The notes under the pieces: generated by a model
Database searches by the model: none
The model's input: only the letters and a program-made list of their open reading frames with translations
Told to the model about the DNA's origin: nothing
Position numbers and translations under genes: made by a program
Assembly (NCBI GenBank): GCA_902618175.1
Contig: CACMZN010000018.1
Coordinates: 1 to 40,094 of the forward strand
Direction: 5' to 3'
DNA: 40,094 nt
Origin: an uncultured Verrucomicrobiota bacterium
GTDB lineage: Bacteria; Verrucomicrobiota; Verrucomicrobiia; Opitutales; Seribacteraceae
Part shown: piece after piece, positions 8,590-16,884 of the stretch
Numbering within the stretch: position 1 is the stretch's first letter
Layout: each line of letters starts with the position of its first letter

Positions 8590-10410
8590 ATGATCAAACA
8601 AGTGGGAAATTCTTCTTTGGATCGTGTTGATGTCCTGAAGGAACAAGCTCGTCTATCTCATAAGGGAATTTATCTGACCGGAGCTAACCAGATTGAATTG
8701 TCGGACGATAAGTTGCCGGAAGAAAGTTTCAACGGTGAGCATTTTGTTCTGGCTAGTTTCGGAAATTGTCGATGCGCATCTGACGCAAAGGCGATCAGGC
8801 AATTTGATTCTCATGCTCGAGTACCTTCTGGAGTGGAGAAAATTGCTCTGGGTCATGAAACTTTGCAAATGATTTTGGAGACTCCTGCTGAATCGAATTT
8901 CAAAAAAGGTGACTTGGTTGTGATCACGCCAGGACATTCAAGCGAACCAATCGATCCTTTGACTTTCAAACCATCTGGAAAAGGCGTTTTGGCCGCGCTT
9001 GGTTATTCTTACAGATACATGGGAGGTCTGCGAAAATTCAATGCAGTTTCCGGCAAAGCTCCGGAATTCGTAAAATTGCAAGGTTTTGGAAACTTGTTCA
9101 ACAAGGTAGCACCCAATTCGGATACGAGTCTAGTTTCATTAGCTCATGCCGAACCCTTCGCTTGTAATTTTGGAACCAATAAGAACATTTTTACCATTTC
9201 CCGGGATGGATCCTTTTGCTATGGAGTACCGCCGCGAGCTAGAATTGCTTACCTATCTGGAACCGCTCGTATGGCGATGATTAATCTCACCATCGTCGCG
9301 AACGTGCCTGACTCTGATCTGCCGGAAGTTGTTTATATAACCGGTTCCCAAAAGAAACTGGACGATCTTGATAATTTTGCTCTGATTGAAGATTTAAGAA
9401 AACGGGGCACCAAAATTATACTCATTGATCGAAGTGATCCTGCGATTTTCTCCAAACTTACGCAGTTTGGAAAACCAAAAGTCGTGTGGACGAACTATGC
9501 TTCCGACAATAGTTATGAACTTGCAGTATCCATTCTTGCTGAGGGTGGAAATTTAAATAATTATGCAGGTGCTGCGGATCCTGATTTGTTGATAAAAATG
9601 CCGATTGGTCCTGCAAGGTCTTTTCAAAGTTACGAACAAGAGGCTCATTTTCAAATCAACCAAATGCACCATAACATATCACCCAATAATCCGTTGCGGT
9701 TTCGTGGTCTTTCTGGAAAGCCCAAAATTGCATTGCTCGGATTTGAAGACGATTGCGTACGTGAAAAGGCCTATTTGGATTTGTTGCCTGAAGCTTCTTC
9801 CGTTTTAACTTCTTCCACAAAGCCTTTGTCTTCCCGATTCATTCCTTTGATGGGGAACGAATTGATAACTGACTTATTCATTGCCGGCTCAGGTGAAAAA
9901 GCCGAGAGGATCTATGCTGATCATGAACCTCGCTTGGCTCGTTCGGCTGCGGTCAATTTCATTGATGGAAATTTGATTGTTCCCATCCGTTCAAAACAAG
10001 TTCATTACGTATCACGGCATCAAATTTGTGGCTCAAATGTTCCATGGCATATGACTAATACTTCAGAACCGCATTCTGATGATATGGTTGTTCAGGCATC
10101 CAATCCGATAAGTTTTGATTGGATGGTCAAGGGAATTTGCGGTTTGGGGTCAGTGCCGAATATGATGGAATGGGTCGAAAGGGAGCAACCTTTTGGTTCG
10201 TTCTTTGCCTTCACTGAACTTGTTGATTTGCCCTACCTCGCCACAAACTCGAAATCCTTCCGGGCAAAGGCTTCTTCTTCGGTCGGACGAGTTCGTCAAT
10301 CCTTATTCGATGCGGCCCGAATACTTGAGTCAAATGATGAGACTTGGTCTAGAAAAGTAGAGGAAGCGCTTTATATGGGATATGGTGTTCCGTATCCCTT
10401 GAATCTTTGA
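8590..10410 (+). CDS. Large MDR (zinc alcohol dehydrogenase-like) protein, sorbose-1-phosphate-reductase-like
   Basis: A 606-residue protein whose first ~340 residues follow the order of medium-chain dehydrogenases of the L-sorbose-1-phosphate reductase type: a Cys region (C60, C62), GHE at 89-90, a GYSYRYMGG segment near 138-146, AEP near 187-189, then a degenerate nucleotide loop (SGTARM near 223) and a beta strand ending ITGS. The usual length is 350-420, so about 200 residues are extra. They contain no motif I recognise except a late HSDDM, which may realign with the family's C-terminal part. The start ATG has AGGG eight bases upstream. It sits between E1 and the SorD-like dehydrogenase. 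The MDR assignment is moderately sure. Activity and role of the extra region are unknown. Confidence 0.6.
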   Translation: MIKQVGNSSLDRVDVLKEQARLSHKGIYLTGANQIELSDDKLPEESFNGEHFVLASFGNCRCASDAKAIRQFDSHARVPSGVEKIALGHETLQMILETPAESNFKKGDLVVITPGHSSEPIDPLTFKPSGKGVLAALGYSYRYMGGLRKFNAVSGKAPEFVKLQGFGNLFNKVAPNSDTSLVSLAHAEPFACNFGTNKNIFTISRDGSFCYGVPPRARIAYLSGTARMAMINLTIVANVPDSDLPEVVYITGSQKKLDDLDNFALIEDLRKRGTKIILIDRSDPAIFSKLTQFGKPKVVWTNYASDNSYELAVSILAEGGNLNNYAGAADPDLLIKMPIGPARSFQSYEQEAHFQINQMHHNISPNNPLRFRGLSGKPKIALLGFEDDCVREKAYLDLLPEASSVLTSSTKPLSSRFIPLMGNELITDLFIAGSGEKAERIYADHEPRLARSAAVNFIDGNLIVPIRSKQVHYVSRHQICGSNVPWHMTNTSEPHSDDMVVQASNPISFDWMVKGICGLGSVPNMMEWVEREQPFGSFFAFTELVDLPYLATNSKSFRAKASSSVGRVRQSLFDAARILESNDETWSRKVEEALYMGYGVPYPLNL

Positions 10411-10441
10411 TAAGCTTAAATCTAAAGGACAAACTAAACTC

Positions 10442-11263
10442 ATGAGTTGGATTAATTTAAACGGAAAGGTAGTCATTGTGACCGGAGGTGCCGGAGGGAT
10501 TGGTTTGTCGGTGGTAAAGGGATTCGTAGAGGTGGGTGCAAGAGTTATGATTGCAGACTTTTCTGAGCAAGAGGGCCTTGAGAAGGCTGAAGAAGCAACT
10601 CGAATCGGTCCAGGAGAAGCGGCATTTTCCAGATGCGACGTTTCTTCAAAGGCAGAGGTGGATGAACTGGTTGTCGCTACGATGAAAAAGTGGGGATCGA
10701 TAGATGTTTTGGTAAACAATGCCGGTATCAACGTTCCCAGGTTATTGGTTGATCCTTACGGAAAGGAGGAATTGACGGAGGAAATTTGGGATAAGGTGTT
10801 TGAGGTGAATGTGAAGGGCCAATTTCTTTGTGCTCAAGCCGCAGTCCGCCAGATGCTGAATAATGAAAAAGGAGGAGTACTGATCAACATGTCTTCTGAA
10901 TCAGGTCTGGAAGGGAGTGAAGGCCAGAGCGCGTACGCCGCAACCAAGGCAGCAAGTCAAAATATGACACGCTCTTGGGCAAAGGAACTGGGTAGCCAGG
11001 GAATACGAGTGGTGGGGGTAGCTCCAGGAATCATGGAAACCACAGGAATGAGGAGCGATGAATATGAATCATCTTTGGCTTACACGAGAGGAATCTCGAT
11101 TGAGGATCTTCGTTCCAAATATGCAAAGACTACCTCTATCCCCCTGGGAAGAAGCGGAAAGCTATCTGAGGTTTCTGACTTGGTCGTATTTCTTGCGTCT
11201 GAACGGTCTTCCTATTTGCATGGAACCACGGTAAATTTGTCCGGCGGCAAGTCTAGGGGCTGA
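10442..11263 (+). CDS. Short-chain dehydrogenase, sorbitol-6-phosphate 2-dehydrogenase (SorD)-like
   Basis: A 273-residue classical SDR. It has the cofactor loop TGGAGGIG (residues 14-21), an acidic residue D39 after the second strand that favours NAD over NADP, NNAG at 92-95, and a catalytic triad S152, Y165, K169. Several stretches (INVPRLLVD, SSESGLEGSEGQSAYAATK, RVVGVAPGI, IPLGRSG, a GGKSRG tail) closely resemble sorbitol-6-phosphate 2-dehydrogenase SorD of the Klebsiella L-sorbose operon as I remember it. The reaction is therefore likely oxidation of a hexitol (phosphate) to a ketose (phosphate). It is the last plus-strand gene of the cluster, 31 bases after the MDR gene, with AAAGGA about 12 bases upstream of ATG. 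Confidence 0.85.
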   Translation: MSWINLNGKVVIVTGGAGGIGLSVVKGFVEVGARVMIADFSEQEGLEKAEEATRIGPGEAAFSRCDVSSKAEVDELVVATMKKWGSIDVLVNNAGINVPRLLVDPYGKEELTEEIWDKVFEVNVKGQFLCAQAAVRQMLNNEKGGVLINMSSESGLEGSEGQSAYAATKAASQNMTRSWAKELGSQGIRVVGVAPGIMETTGMRSDEYESSLAYTRGISIEDLRSKYAKTTSIPLGRSGKLSEVSDLVVFLASERSSYLHGTTVNLSGGKSRG

Positions 11264-11277
11264 ACCGCTTGCCAGGT

Positions 11278-11730
11278 TCACCATGTCGTCACCCCTTTCG
11301 CGATGATGAGATTGGCGTAAATTCGAACGTCACCTGTCATTACAACGGCAAAAGCCTTTTTAGTTCTGTCGTAGAAGTCGTATTTGTCCACTTGGGCAAT
11401 GGGAGAGGTTTTAGGATAATGTTTCTTGATAATTGCAGAATATCCGTCTTCAACCTTTTGGTAATCTGCGGCAATTGTTGGATTTTCCAAGTCTTCGGGC
11501 AAGGGTCCCATCATCATTACCGGTTGTTTCATGACATGATCCAATACGAAGAGAGGCAATATGGCGTCGAGTAACGAACTGATGTCGAGTCCATCGGCCC
11601 GTATGATGCGCGGATTGCAGCTTTCGCCCGGAAAGTGGGCATCCCCGAACACGATCTCATCATGATGTCCCATCCGGTACAGGGTTTCCAAAAGCCTTGG
11701 GCTAAGAAGGGGAGAAATTCCACGAAGCAT
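11278..11730 (-). CDS. fucU: FucU/RbsD-family sugar mutarotase
   Basis: A 150-residue protein matching L-fucose mutarotase FucU across its length: MLRGISPLLSP start, MGHHDEI with H22, DAHFPGES, RADGL, then FYDRTKKAFAVV with Y120 and a C-terminal AKGV. FucU interconverts anomers of L-fucose and related sugars before kinase or isomerase action. The gene converges on the SorD-like gene with 14 bases between stops, so it is not in the same transcript as the catabolic cluster. It could instead be read from its own promoter or by read-through from carA and the deacetylase gene. The family is confident. The physiological sugar is not. Confidence 0.9.
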   Translation of the reverse strand: MLRGISPLLSPRLLETLYRMGHHDEIVFGDAHFPGESCNPRIIRADGLDISSLLDAILPLFVLDHVMKQPVMMMGPLPEDLENPTIAADYQKVEDGYSAIIKKHYPKTSPIAQVDKYDFYDRTKKAFAVVMTGDVRIYANLIIAKGVTTW

Positions 11731-11943
11731 GATTTTCTGAATTTATCGTTTGTTTGTATCTACTCAAGAAGACCGCATGAGAAATCTCAATAACAAAACC
11801 ATTTTAAGAGGTTCCTACAAATATTTGAGCTCTTCCAGTTCTGTTCTTTACTGAAAGTAAGTGGAGGAGATTGGGTCCTTGCAGAAAAAGATATAACTTT
11901 TTCAAATTTTCTGTAGGAAAGATTCACCGTAGTTTAACTTAAA
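11731..11943. other. Intergenic region between deacetylase and fucU
   Basis: This 213-base gap should hold the fucU promoter on the minus strand. It contains an A/T-only-looped inverted repeat, GAAAAAG at 11884-11890 and CTTTTTC at 11897-11903, nested with CAGAAAA/TTTTCTG at 11882-11888 and 11907-11913. This might end the deacetylase transcript but lacks a GC-rich stem. No open reading frame of note is seen. Confidence 0.35.
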
Positions 11944-12891
11944 TTACAATCGGTATACCATGGAAGATAGATGAGCCAACGACGCGCTGGCAAGTCCTTC
12001 AAGTGAATATCCTCCCTCCAAAGTTGAAACGACGCGTCCATGACAATGTTCTTCCGCAAGTTCAACGATGATTTTTGTAAGATCGGAGAAATCTTCATCT
12101 TGCAAATAAAAGTTACCCAGTGGATCACCTTCCCGCGAATCAAAACCAGCGGAAATGAGAATCAATTCGGGTTTGAACTCTGCCACTTTTCGGGGTAATT
12201 CCTCACCGAACACCTTATCTACGATATCTTTTCTTCCTGTCCCTGCGGGAAAAGGAAAATTCAGGGTATATCCAAGACCATTTTTCCTACCTGTTTCATT
12301 TTCACTTCCGGTGCCGGGATACCAAGGGGATTGATGCGTGCTCAGAAAAAGAACCGTATCGTCATCATAAAATGTTTCCTGGGTTCCGTTTCCATGATGC
12401 ACATCCCAGTCAACAATTAGGATTTTACCAACTCCAAAGTTGTTTTGGGCGTATCTTGCCGCAATGGCAACATGGTTAAAAATGCAAAATCCCATGCCTT
12501 TTCCAGGTTTTGCATGATGTCCTGGTGGACGTGTCAGACAAAAAGCTCGTTTGTTCGTTTTTTTGAAAACGTGGTCAACTGCCTGGAGCACTCCACCGGT
12601 TGCTCGAAGAGCGACTTCCCAAGAAAGTTGGCATATTTGAGTATCTCCAGATGAAAGAGTGGAGAATTGGTTTTTGATTTCGAATTTTGCTCGTCTGAGA
12701 TAATCCATTTCATGAACAAGCAACAGTTCCTCCTCTGTGCCGGAGCGAATGTTCAAAGTCTGGGTATTTTCCAGAAGTCCTGATTTCCTTAAATTCTCAT
12801 AAACGTGAGTCGATCGGTTTGATTTCTCAGGATGACCACGCCCGGTCCGATGGTTTTCCAAAAAAGGATCGTAGTGAATTCCGCAAGTCAT
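11944..12891 (-). CDS. Histone deacetylase-family (AcuC/AphA-like) amidohydrolase
   Basis: A 315-residue zinc-dependent deacetylase-family protein. All catalytic elements are visible: the paired histidines in RPPGHH (H125, H126), zinc ligands D163 and H165 in DWDVHHGNGT and D251 in SAGFDSREGD, and the transition-state tyrosine Y295 in LEGGYS. Bacterial relatives deacetylate acetylated polyamines, acetoin-pathway proteins (AcuC) or other N-acetyl substrates. The sequence alone does not choose among them, although the FDSREGDPL segment fits the class II-like bacterial group. It begins 3 bases after the carA stop, so it is translated from the same transcript. Confidence 0.9.
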   Translation of the reverse strand: MTCGIHYDPFLENHRTGRGHPEKSNRSTHVYENLRKSGLLENTQTLNIRSGTEEELLLVHEMDYLRRAKFEIKNQFSTLSSGDTQICQLSWEVALRATGGVLQAVDHVFKKTNKRAFCLTRPPGHHAKPGKGMGFCIFNHVAIAARYAQNNFGVGKILIVDWDVHHGNGTQETFYDDDTVLFLSTHQSPWYPGTGSENETGRKNGLGYTLNFPFPAGTGRKDIVDKVFGEELPRKVAEFKPELILISAGFDSREGDPLGNFYLQDEDFSDLTKIIVELAEEHCHGRVVSTLEGGYSLEGLASASLAHLSSMVYRL

Positions 12892-12894
12892 TCG

Positions 12895-14079
12895 TCATGT
12901 AATTTGCTTACCTTTTTTGTTTTCTGACACGAGTTTGTGAAAAGTGTGAAACAAGTGATTTGCATCATTCGGACCAGGAGAAGCCTCGGGATGATATTGA
13001 ACGGAAAAGACGGGGAGCTTGTTTAACCTCATTCCTGCTACAGTTTGGTCGTTCAAATTGTACTCGGTTACAACTGCACCCATTTCTTCCAGTTTTTTCT
13101 TGTCGGAAGCAAAGCCATGATTTTGTGAAGTGATTGCCACCCGTTCGGTTTCCATGTTTTTTACGGGTTGATTTCCGCCACGGTGACCAAATTTCAACTT
13201 GAAGGTATCGGCGCCTATGGCATGGGTCAGAATCTGATGTCCCAAGCAAATGCCGAAAATGGGGAAATCGGGAATTAAATTGCTTACGGTTTGATGAGCG
13301 TATTCCAGAGCAGATGGATCTCCAGGACCATTGGAAAGAAAGATAGCATCGGGTTTCTGAGCACGAACTTGTTCGGCAGTAGAATCAGCAGGCATTACGA
13401 TGACTTCAAACCCATGCCTTCTCAAATTATTGTAAATGGCGCGCTTTGCCCCATAGTCGAGTGCAACAAGTCGATGTTCAACGGACGCAGTCTTGAACGA
13501 CTTTTTAAGATTCGTACCTTGAACCGTAAAAGGAAAACTACGCTTGCCTTCGGGATCCCATGGAAAGGAATCTTCGCAGGTTACTTTACTGACGAAATCC
13601 TGCCCCTCAATACCAACCCATTCTCTGGCTCTTTGCAGCGCCTCTTGATCACTGATTCCCAAAGTCGACAAACAGGACTTGAGAGCCCCACGTTCGCGGA
13701 TCCGTTTGGTAATCGCTCGGGTATCGACGCCTTCAATTCCGGGAACCCCATTTTCCTTCAAATATTGATCCAGAGATCCTGTGGCTCTCCAATTACTTAC
13801 TACGGGACTTAATTCCCGGACCGCAAATCCCGCAACTTTGGGACCGTCAGATTCTTCATCTTGTTCATTAATTCCATAGTTTCCAATCTGAGGTGTCGTC
13901 ATGGCAACGATTTGACCGAAGTAAGAAGGATCGGTAAGCGTTTCCTGATAACCCGTCATCCCGGTATTGAAAACCGCTTCTCCCTGGACTGTCTTATCTG
14001 CTCCAAAGGAAAAACCTCGAAAAACGCTCCCGTCTTCCAAGGCCAATACGGCATTACGAATTTTTGCATGAGATTTCAT
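12895..14079 (-). CDS. carA: Carbamoyl-phosphate synthase small subunit
   Basis: The 394-residue glutamine amidotransferase subunit supplies ammonia for carbamoyl phosphate in arginine and pyrimidine synthesis. The N-terminal CPSase small-chain domain (ALEDGSVFRG, FNTGMTGYQE) is followed by a class I glutaminase with the nucleophile Cys in GICLGHQ and the catalytic His in YHPEASPGP. The ATG at 14079 was chosen because a strong AAGGAG (complement of 14086-14091) lies six bases upstream. A longer in-frame start at 14112 would bury that site. carB is not adjacent, and instead a deacetylase-family gene follows immediately. Confidence 0.96.
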   Translation of the reverse strand: MKSHAKIRNAVLALEDGSVFRGFSFGADKTVQGEAVFNTGMTGYQETLTDPSYFGQIVAMTTPQIGNYGINEQDEESDGPKVAGFAVRELSPVVSNWRATGSLDQYLKENGVPGIEGVDTRAITKRIRERGALKSCLSTLGISDQEALQRAREWVGIEGQDFVSKVTCEDSFPWDPEGKRSFPFTVQGTNLKKSFKTASVEHRLVALDYGAKRAIYNNLRRHGFEVIVMPADSTAEQVRAQKPDAIFLSNGPGDPSALEYAHQTVSNLIPDFPIFGICLGHQILTHAIGADTFKLKFGHRGGNQPVKNMETERVAITSQNHGFASDKKKLEEMGAVVTEYNLNDQTVAGMRLNKLPVFSVQYHPEASPGPNDANHLFHTFHKLVSENKKGKQIT

Positions 14080-14188
14080 TTGCAACTCCTTGCGTAAGAG
14101 TAGGAGGTTCAATTGGCAAACTTGATTTGAAGAATCTTGGATCGCATATGGAAAAGAAATTATTCTTGATCAAAGTTTGACTAAACAG
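14080..14188. promoter_or_regulatory. Divergent intergenic region carA/pckG
   Basis: These 109 bases separate divergently transcribed carA and pckG and must hold at least one promoter for each. The carA ribosome-binding site is at its left end. I found no operator or promoter box that I would defend. Confidence 0.4.
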
Positions 14189-16030
14189 ATGCACTTGACT
14201 AGCGACTATTTCCCAATGGATAAGTCAAAAACAAGCTTCGACAGAAGCAAAACCCGAAACGTAGCCCTGCTCAAATGGTTGGATAAGATGGTTGAAATGT
14301 GCCAACCTAAGGAAGTTGAATGGTGCGATGGCTCAGAACGCGAATGGGAGGATCTTTGCAATCTCATGGTCGGCCAAGGTTCCATGATTAGATTGAATCA
14401 GCAAAAGAGACCTAATAGTTTTTTGATTCGTTCTGACCCAAGGGATGTGGCGAGAGTCGAAAGCAGAACATTTATTTGTAGTTATGGAAAAGACGATGCG
14501 GGTCCGACCAATAATTGGGAAGAACCACGAAAGATGAGAGCCCGCTTGAAGAGACTGTTTCACGGATCGATGAAAGGAAGGATAATGTACATTGTTCCCT
14601 TTTGCATGGGGCCATTGGGATCTCCAATTTCTCAGTATGGCGTTCAAGTTACAGATTCTCCTTACGCCGTGCTTAATATGAAAATCATGACGAGGATGGG
14701 AAAACAGGTTTTGGACGCCATGGGTGAAAAAGACTTTTTCGTTCCTTGTCTTCACTCGGTGGGATATCCGTTGGATGAAGGAGAGCCTGACGTTCCTTGG
14801 CCATGCGATCCTGAAAATACGCACATCGTACATTTTCCTGAACAACGGACCATTGTTTCTTACGGTAGTGGCTATGGGGGTAATGCCCTTCTGGGAAAAA
14901 AATGTCTCGCGCTTCGGATAGCCTCTTGTATGGCCCGCGATAATGAATGGTTGGCTGAACATATGTTGATTTTGGGTGTTGAAAATCCGTCGGGTGAAAA
15001 AACATACCTTGCCGGCGCATTTCCGAGTGCTTGTGGTAAGACTAACATGGCAATGCTGATTCCACCAGATGCAATGAAGGAATGGAAGGTGACCACGGTA
15101 GGAGACGACATTGCTTGGCTGAAGCCGAATTCAAAAGGAGTTCTTCATGCCATAAATCCAGAAGCCGGTTTTTTCGGAGTGGCGCCGGGTACCTCTTGGG
15201 AAACGAACCCCAATGCGATGGAATCGATGAAGGCGAATACATTATTCACCAACGTTGCCCTCACTGAAGACGGGGATGTTTGGTGGGAGGGATTAACGAA
15301 GAATCCACCTCAAAAACTAATTGATTGGAGAGGTAAGGAATGGACGGAGTCTTCAAGTTCACCCGCTGCTCACCCGAATTCTCGGTTCACTTCACCCGCC
15401 AATCAATGTCCTACGATAGATCCGGAGTGGGAAAATCCGGCAGGGGTTCCTATTGCCGCTTTTGTATTCGGAGGTAGAAGAATGTCTGACATTCCCTTAG
15501 TCTATCAATCTTTCAACTGGAATCATGGTGTGTATTTGGGAGCAACCCTAGCATCGGAGACAACCGCAGCAGCAGAGGGATCCGTGGGAAATTTGCGAAG
15601 AGATCCCATGGCAATGCTACCCTTTTGCGGATATAATATGGGTGATTATTTCAGACACTGGATGAAAATGGGAAAACGATTAAGTGAAAAACCGAGAATT
15701 TTTCACGTCAATTGGTTCAGGAAAGACAACATGGGTGCTTTCCTATGGCCTGGTTTCGGGGAAAATATGAGGATCCTGAAATGGATCGTTGAGAGGACTT
15801 CGGGTCGAGGTCGGGCTCACGAGGATTCGTTGGGCTGGATTCCTAAAAAGCAAGACTTGGATTGGTCGGGATTACAGTTCAGCGACGAACAGTGGGAGGA
15901 ATTGATGAGGATTGATAAAGAGAAATTAAGAATGCAGACTTTAAAACATGAAGAGTTGTTTCTGCAGTTATCAGAATTTTTACCTAAGGAGATGCTTTTT
16001 GAAAGAGAGCTTCTAGTATCAAGATTATAA
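14189..16030 (+). CDS. pckG: Phosphoenolpyruvate carboxykinase (GTP)
   Basis: A GTP-type PEP carboxykinase that converts oxaloacetate to PEP in gluconeogenesis. The family landmarks are present: EKRPNS-like [38 protein letters not shown], the P-loop with its reactive Cys FPSACGKTN (15020-15046), GDDIAW, and [13 protein letters not shown]. The length (613 residues from the ATG at 14189) is normal for the family. The start is uncertain: TTG at 14177, ATG at 14189 and ATG at 14216 are all in frame and none has a clear Shine-Dalgarno sequence, while homology begins near 14220. Presence of this enzyme agrees with growth on compounds feeding acetyl-CoA or C4 acids. Confidence 0.95.
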   Translation: MHLTSDYFPMDKSKTSFDRSKTRNVALLKWLDKMVEMCQPKEVEWCDGSEREWEDLCNLMVGQGSMIRLNQQKRPNSFLIRSDPRDVARVESRTFICSYGKDDAGPTNNWEEPRKMRARLKRLFHGSMKGRIMYIVPFCMGPLGSPISQYGVQVTDSPYAVLNMKIMTRMGKQVLDAMGEKDFFVPCLHSVGYPLDEGEPDVPWPCDPENTHIVHFPEQRTIVSYGSGYGGNALLGKKCLALRIASCMARDNEWLAEHMLILGVENPSGEKTYLAGAFPSACGKTNMAMLIPPDAMKEWKVTTVGDDIAWLKPNSKGVLHAINPEAGFFGVAPGTSWETNPNAMESMKANTLFTNVALTEDGDVWWEGLTKNPPQKLIDWRGKEWTESSSSPAAHPNSRFTSPANQCPTIDPEWENPAGVPIAAFVFGGRRMSDIPLVYQSFNWNHGVYLGATLASETTAAAEGSVGNLRRDPMAMLPFCGYNMGDYFRHWMKMGKRLSEKPRIFHVNWFRKDNMGAFLWPGFGENMRILKWIVERTSGRGRAHEDSLGWIPKKQDLDWSGLQFSDEQWEELMRIDKEKLRMQTLKHEELFLQLSEFLPKEMLFERELLVSRL

Positions 16031-16047
16031 GGGAAGGGAATTTACAG

Positions 16048-16875
16048 TCACGTTTTTTGCTGTTTGGACCATCGGTAAAATACAGAAGAAAGTACACCTA
16101 GCGAAACAGCCATATTTGCTAATTTCATAAGAACACCTCCAGCTTTTTGGTCTTCCAAGGGGCTTATTTCAATGATTCTTTCAGCGTAAAAATAGGTGTC
16201 GTACAAAACGTCTTTAGAAAAAGTCAAAATGGCGAATATGGGCGTTTGACCAAGCATCAAAGCAAGAACGTAGAGCATCTGCGGACCATACGAAATTGCA
16301 GGAACTCTCTTCGACTCACTGCATATCGGCCACCACATTAACACGGAAGCAAAAAACATCGTCAGGTGTTCCGCCATATGAATGGTTTTATCGCGTAATG
16401 CCGCTTCGTAAAAGACGCCAATGTGCCAAAAAGAGAAGATCACCGTAAAAAGAAGTCCAGCGATAATAGGATGGCAGAAAAACTTGAAGAGCACTTCGAT
16501 GACGGGTCTTCGCGAAAGAAATCTATCTAGAAACTCAGGAGGCAATCCAAGCAATACAAGAGGGGGGCTTATGTACATGAGTATGTTGTGCTGAATCATA
16601 TGAGCAAAAAAAAGAAAATTTTCGCCCAACGGATCAAGGGGTGAACCGACGGCCAAATAAAAGATCACTAACCCTGAAGAAAAACAAAATACCCTGGTCT
16701 TGGGAAAGGGTAAGGTCGGAAAATGCTTAGTCCTGTAGGCTCCCAATAAAACCGCATAAATCCAAGCTACGAAGAGAATTCCACCGATCAAGGTGGGCTC
16801 GGTGTGCCAATGATAAAGAGTGATTGGAGAGCTCAAGATCTTGAAAACATCTTTTCTACAAAGATCAAACCCCAA
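16048..16875 (-). CDS. ctaG: Cytochrome c oxidase assembly factor CtaG (caa3_CtaG family)
   Basis: A polytopic membrane protein of about 275 residues with roughly seven hydrophobic segments. It shows the family pattern HWHTEP near the N-terminus, then DPLGENFLFFAHMIQHNILMY-type His-rich helices (the H...HMxQH motif), and FWHIG and HMAEHLTMF later. This family of CtaG is needed to form active caa3 oxidase, probably in CuB insertion. It is the last gene of the cox operon. The assigned TTG start at 16875 lies 9 bases after the stop of the subunit IV-like gene and has no Shine-Dalgarno site. A downstream TTG before SSPITLYHWH is possible, so the start is unsure. Confidence 0.88.
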   Translation of the reverse strand: MGFDLCRKDVFKILSSPITLYHWHTEPTLIGGILFVAWIYAVLLGAYRTKHFPTLPFPKTRVFCFSSGLVIFYLAVGSPLDPLGENFLFFAHMIQHNILMYISPPLVLLGLPPEFLDRFLSRRPVIEVLFKFFCHPIIAGLLFTVIFSFWHIGVFYEAALRDKTIHMAEHLTMFFASVLMWWPICSESKRVPAISYGPQMLYVLALMLGQTPIFAILTFSKDVLYDTYFYAERIIEISPLEDQKAGGVLMKLANMAVSLGVLSSVFYRWSKQQKT

Positions 16876-16884
16876 AGGGTTGGA

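Noticed and set aside
11882-11913. A/T-rich hairpin as a rho-independent terminator for the deacetylase transcript
   Set aside because: The stem has no GC-rich core and no following U-tract on the minus strand. It is kept only as a note in the intergenic entry.
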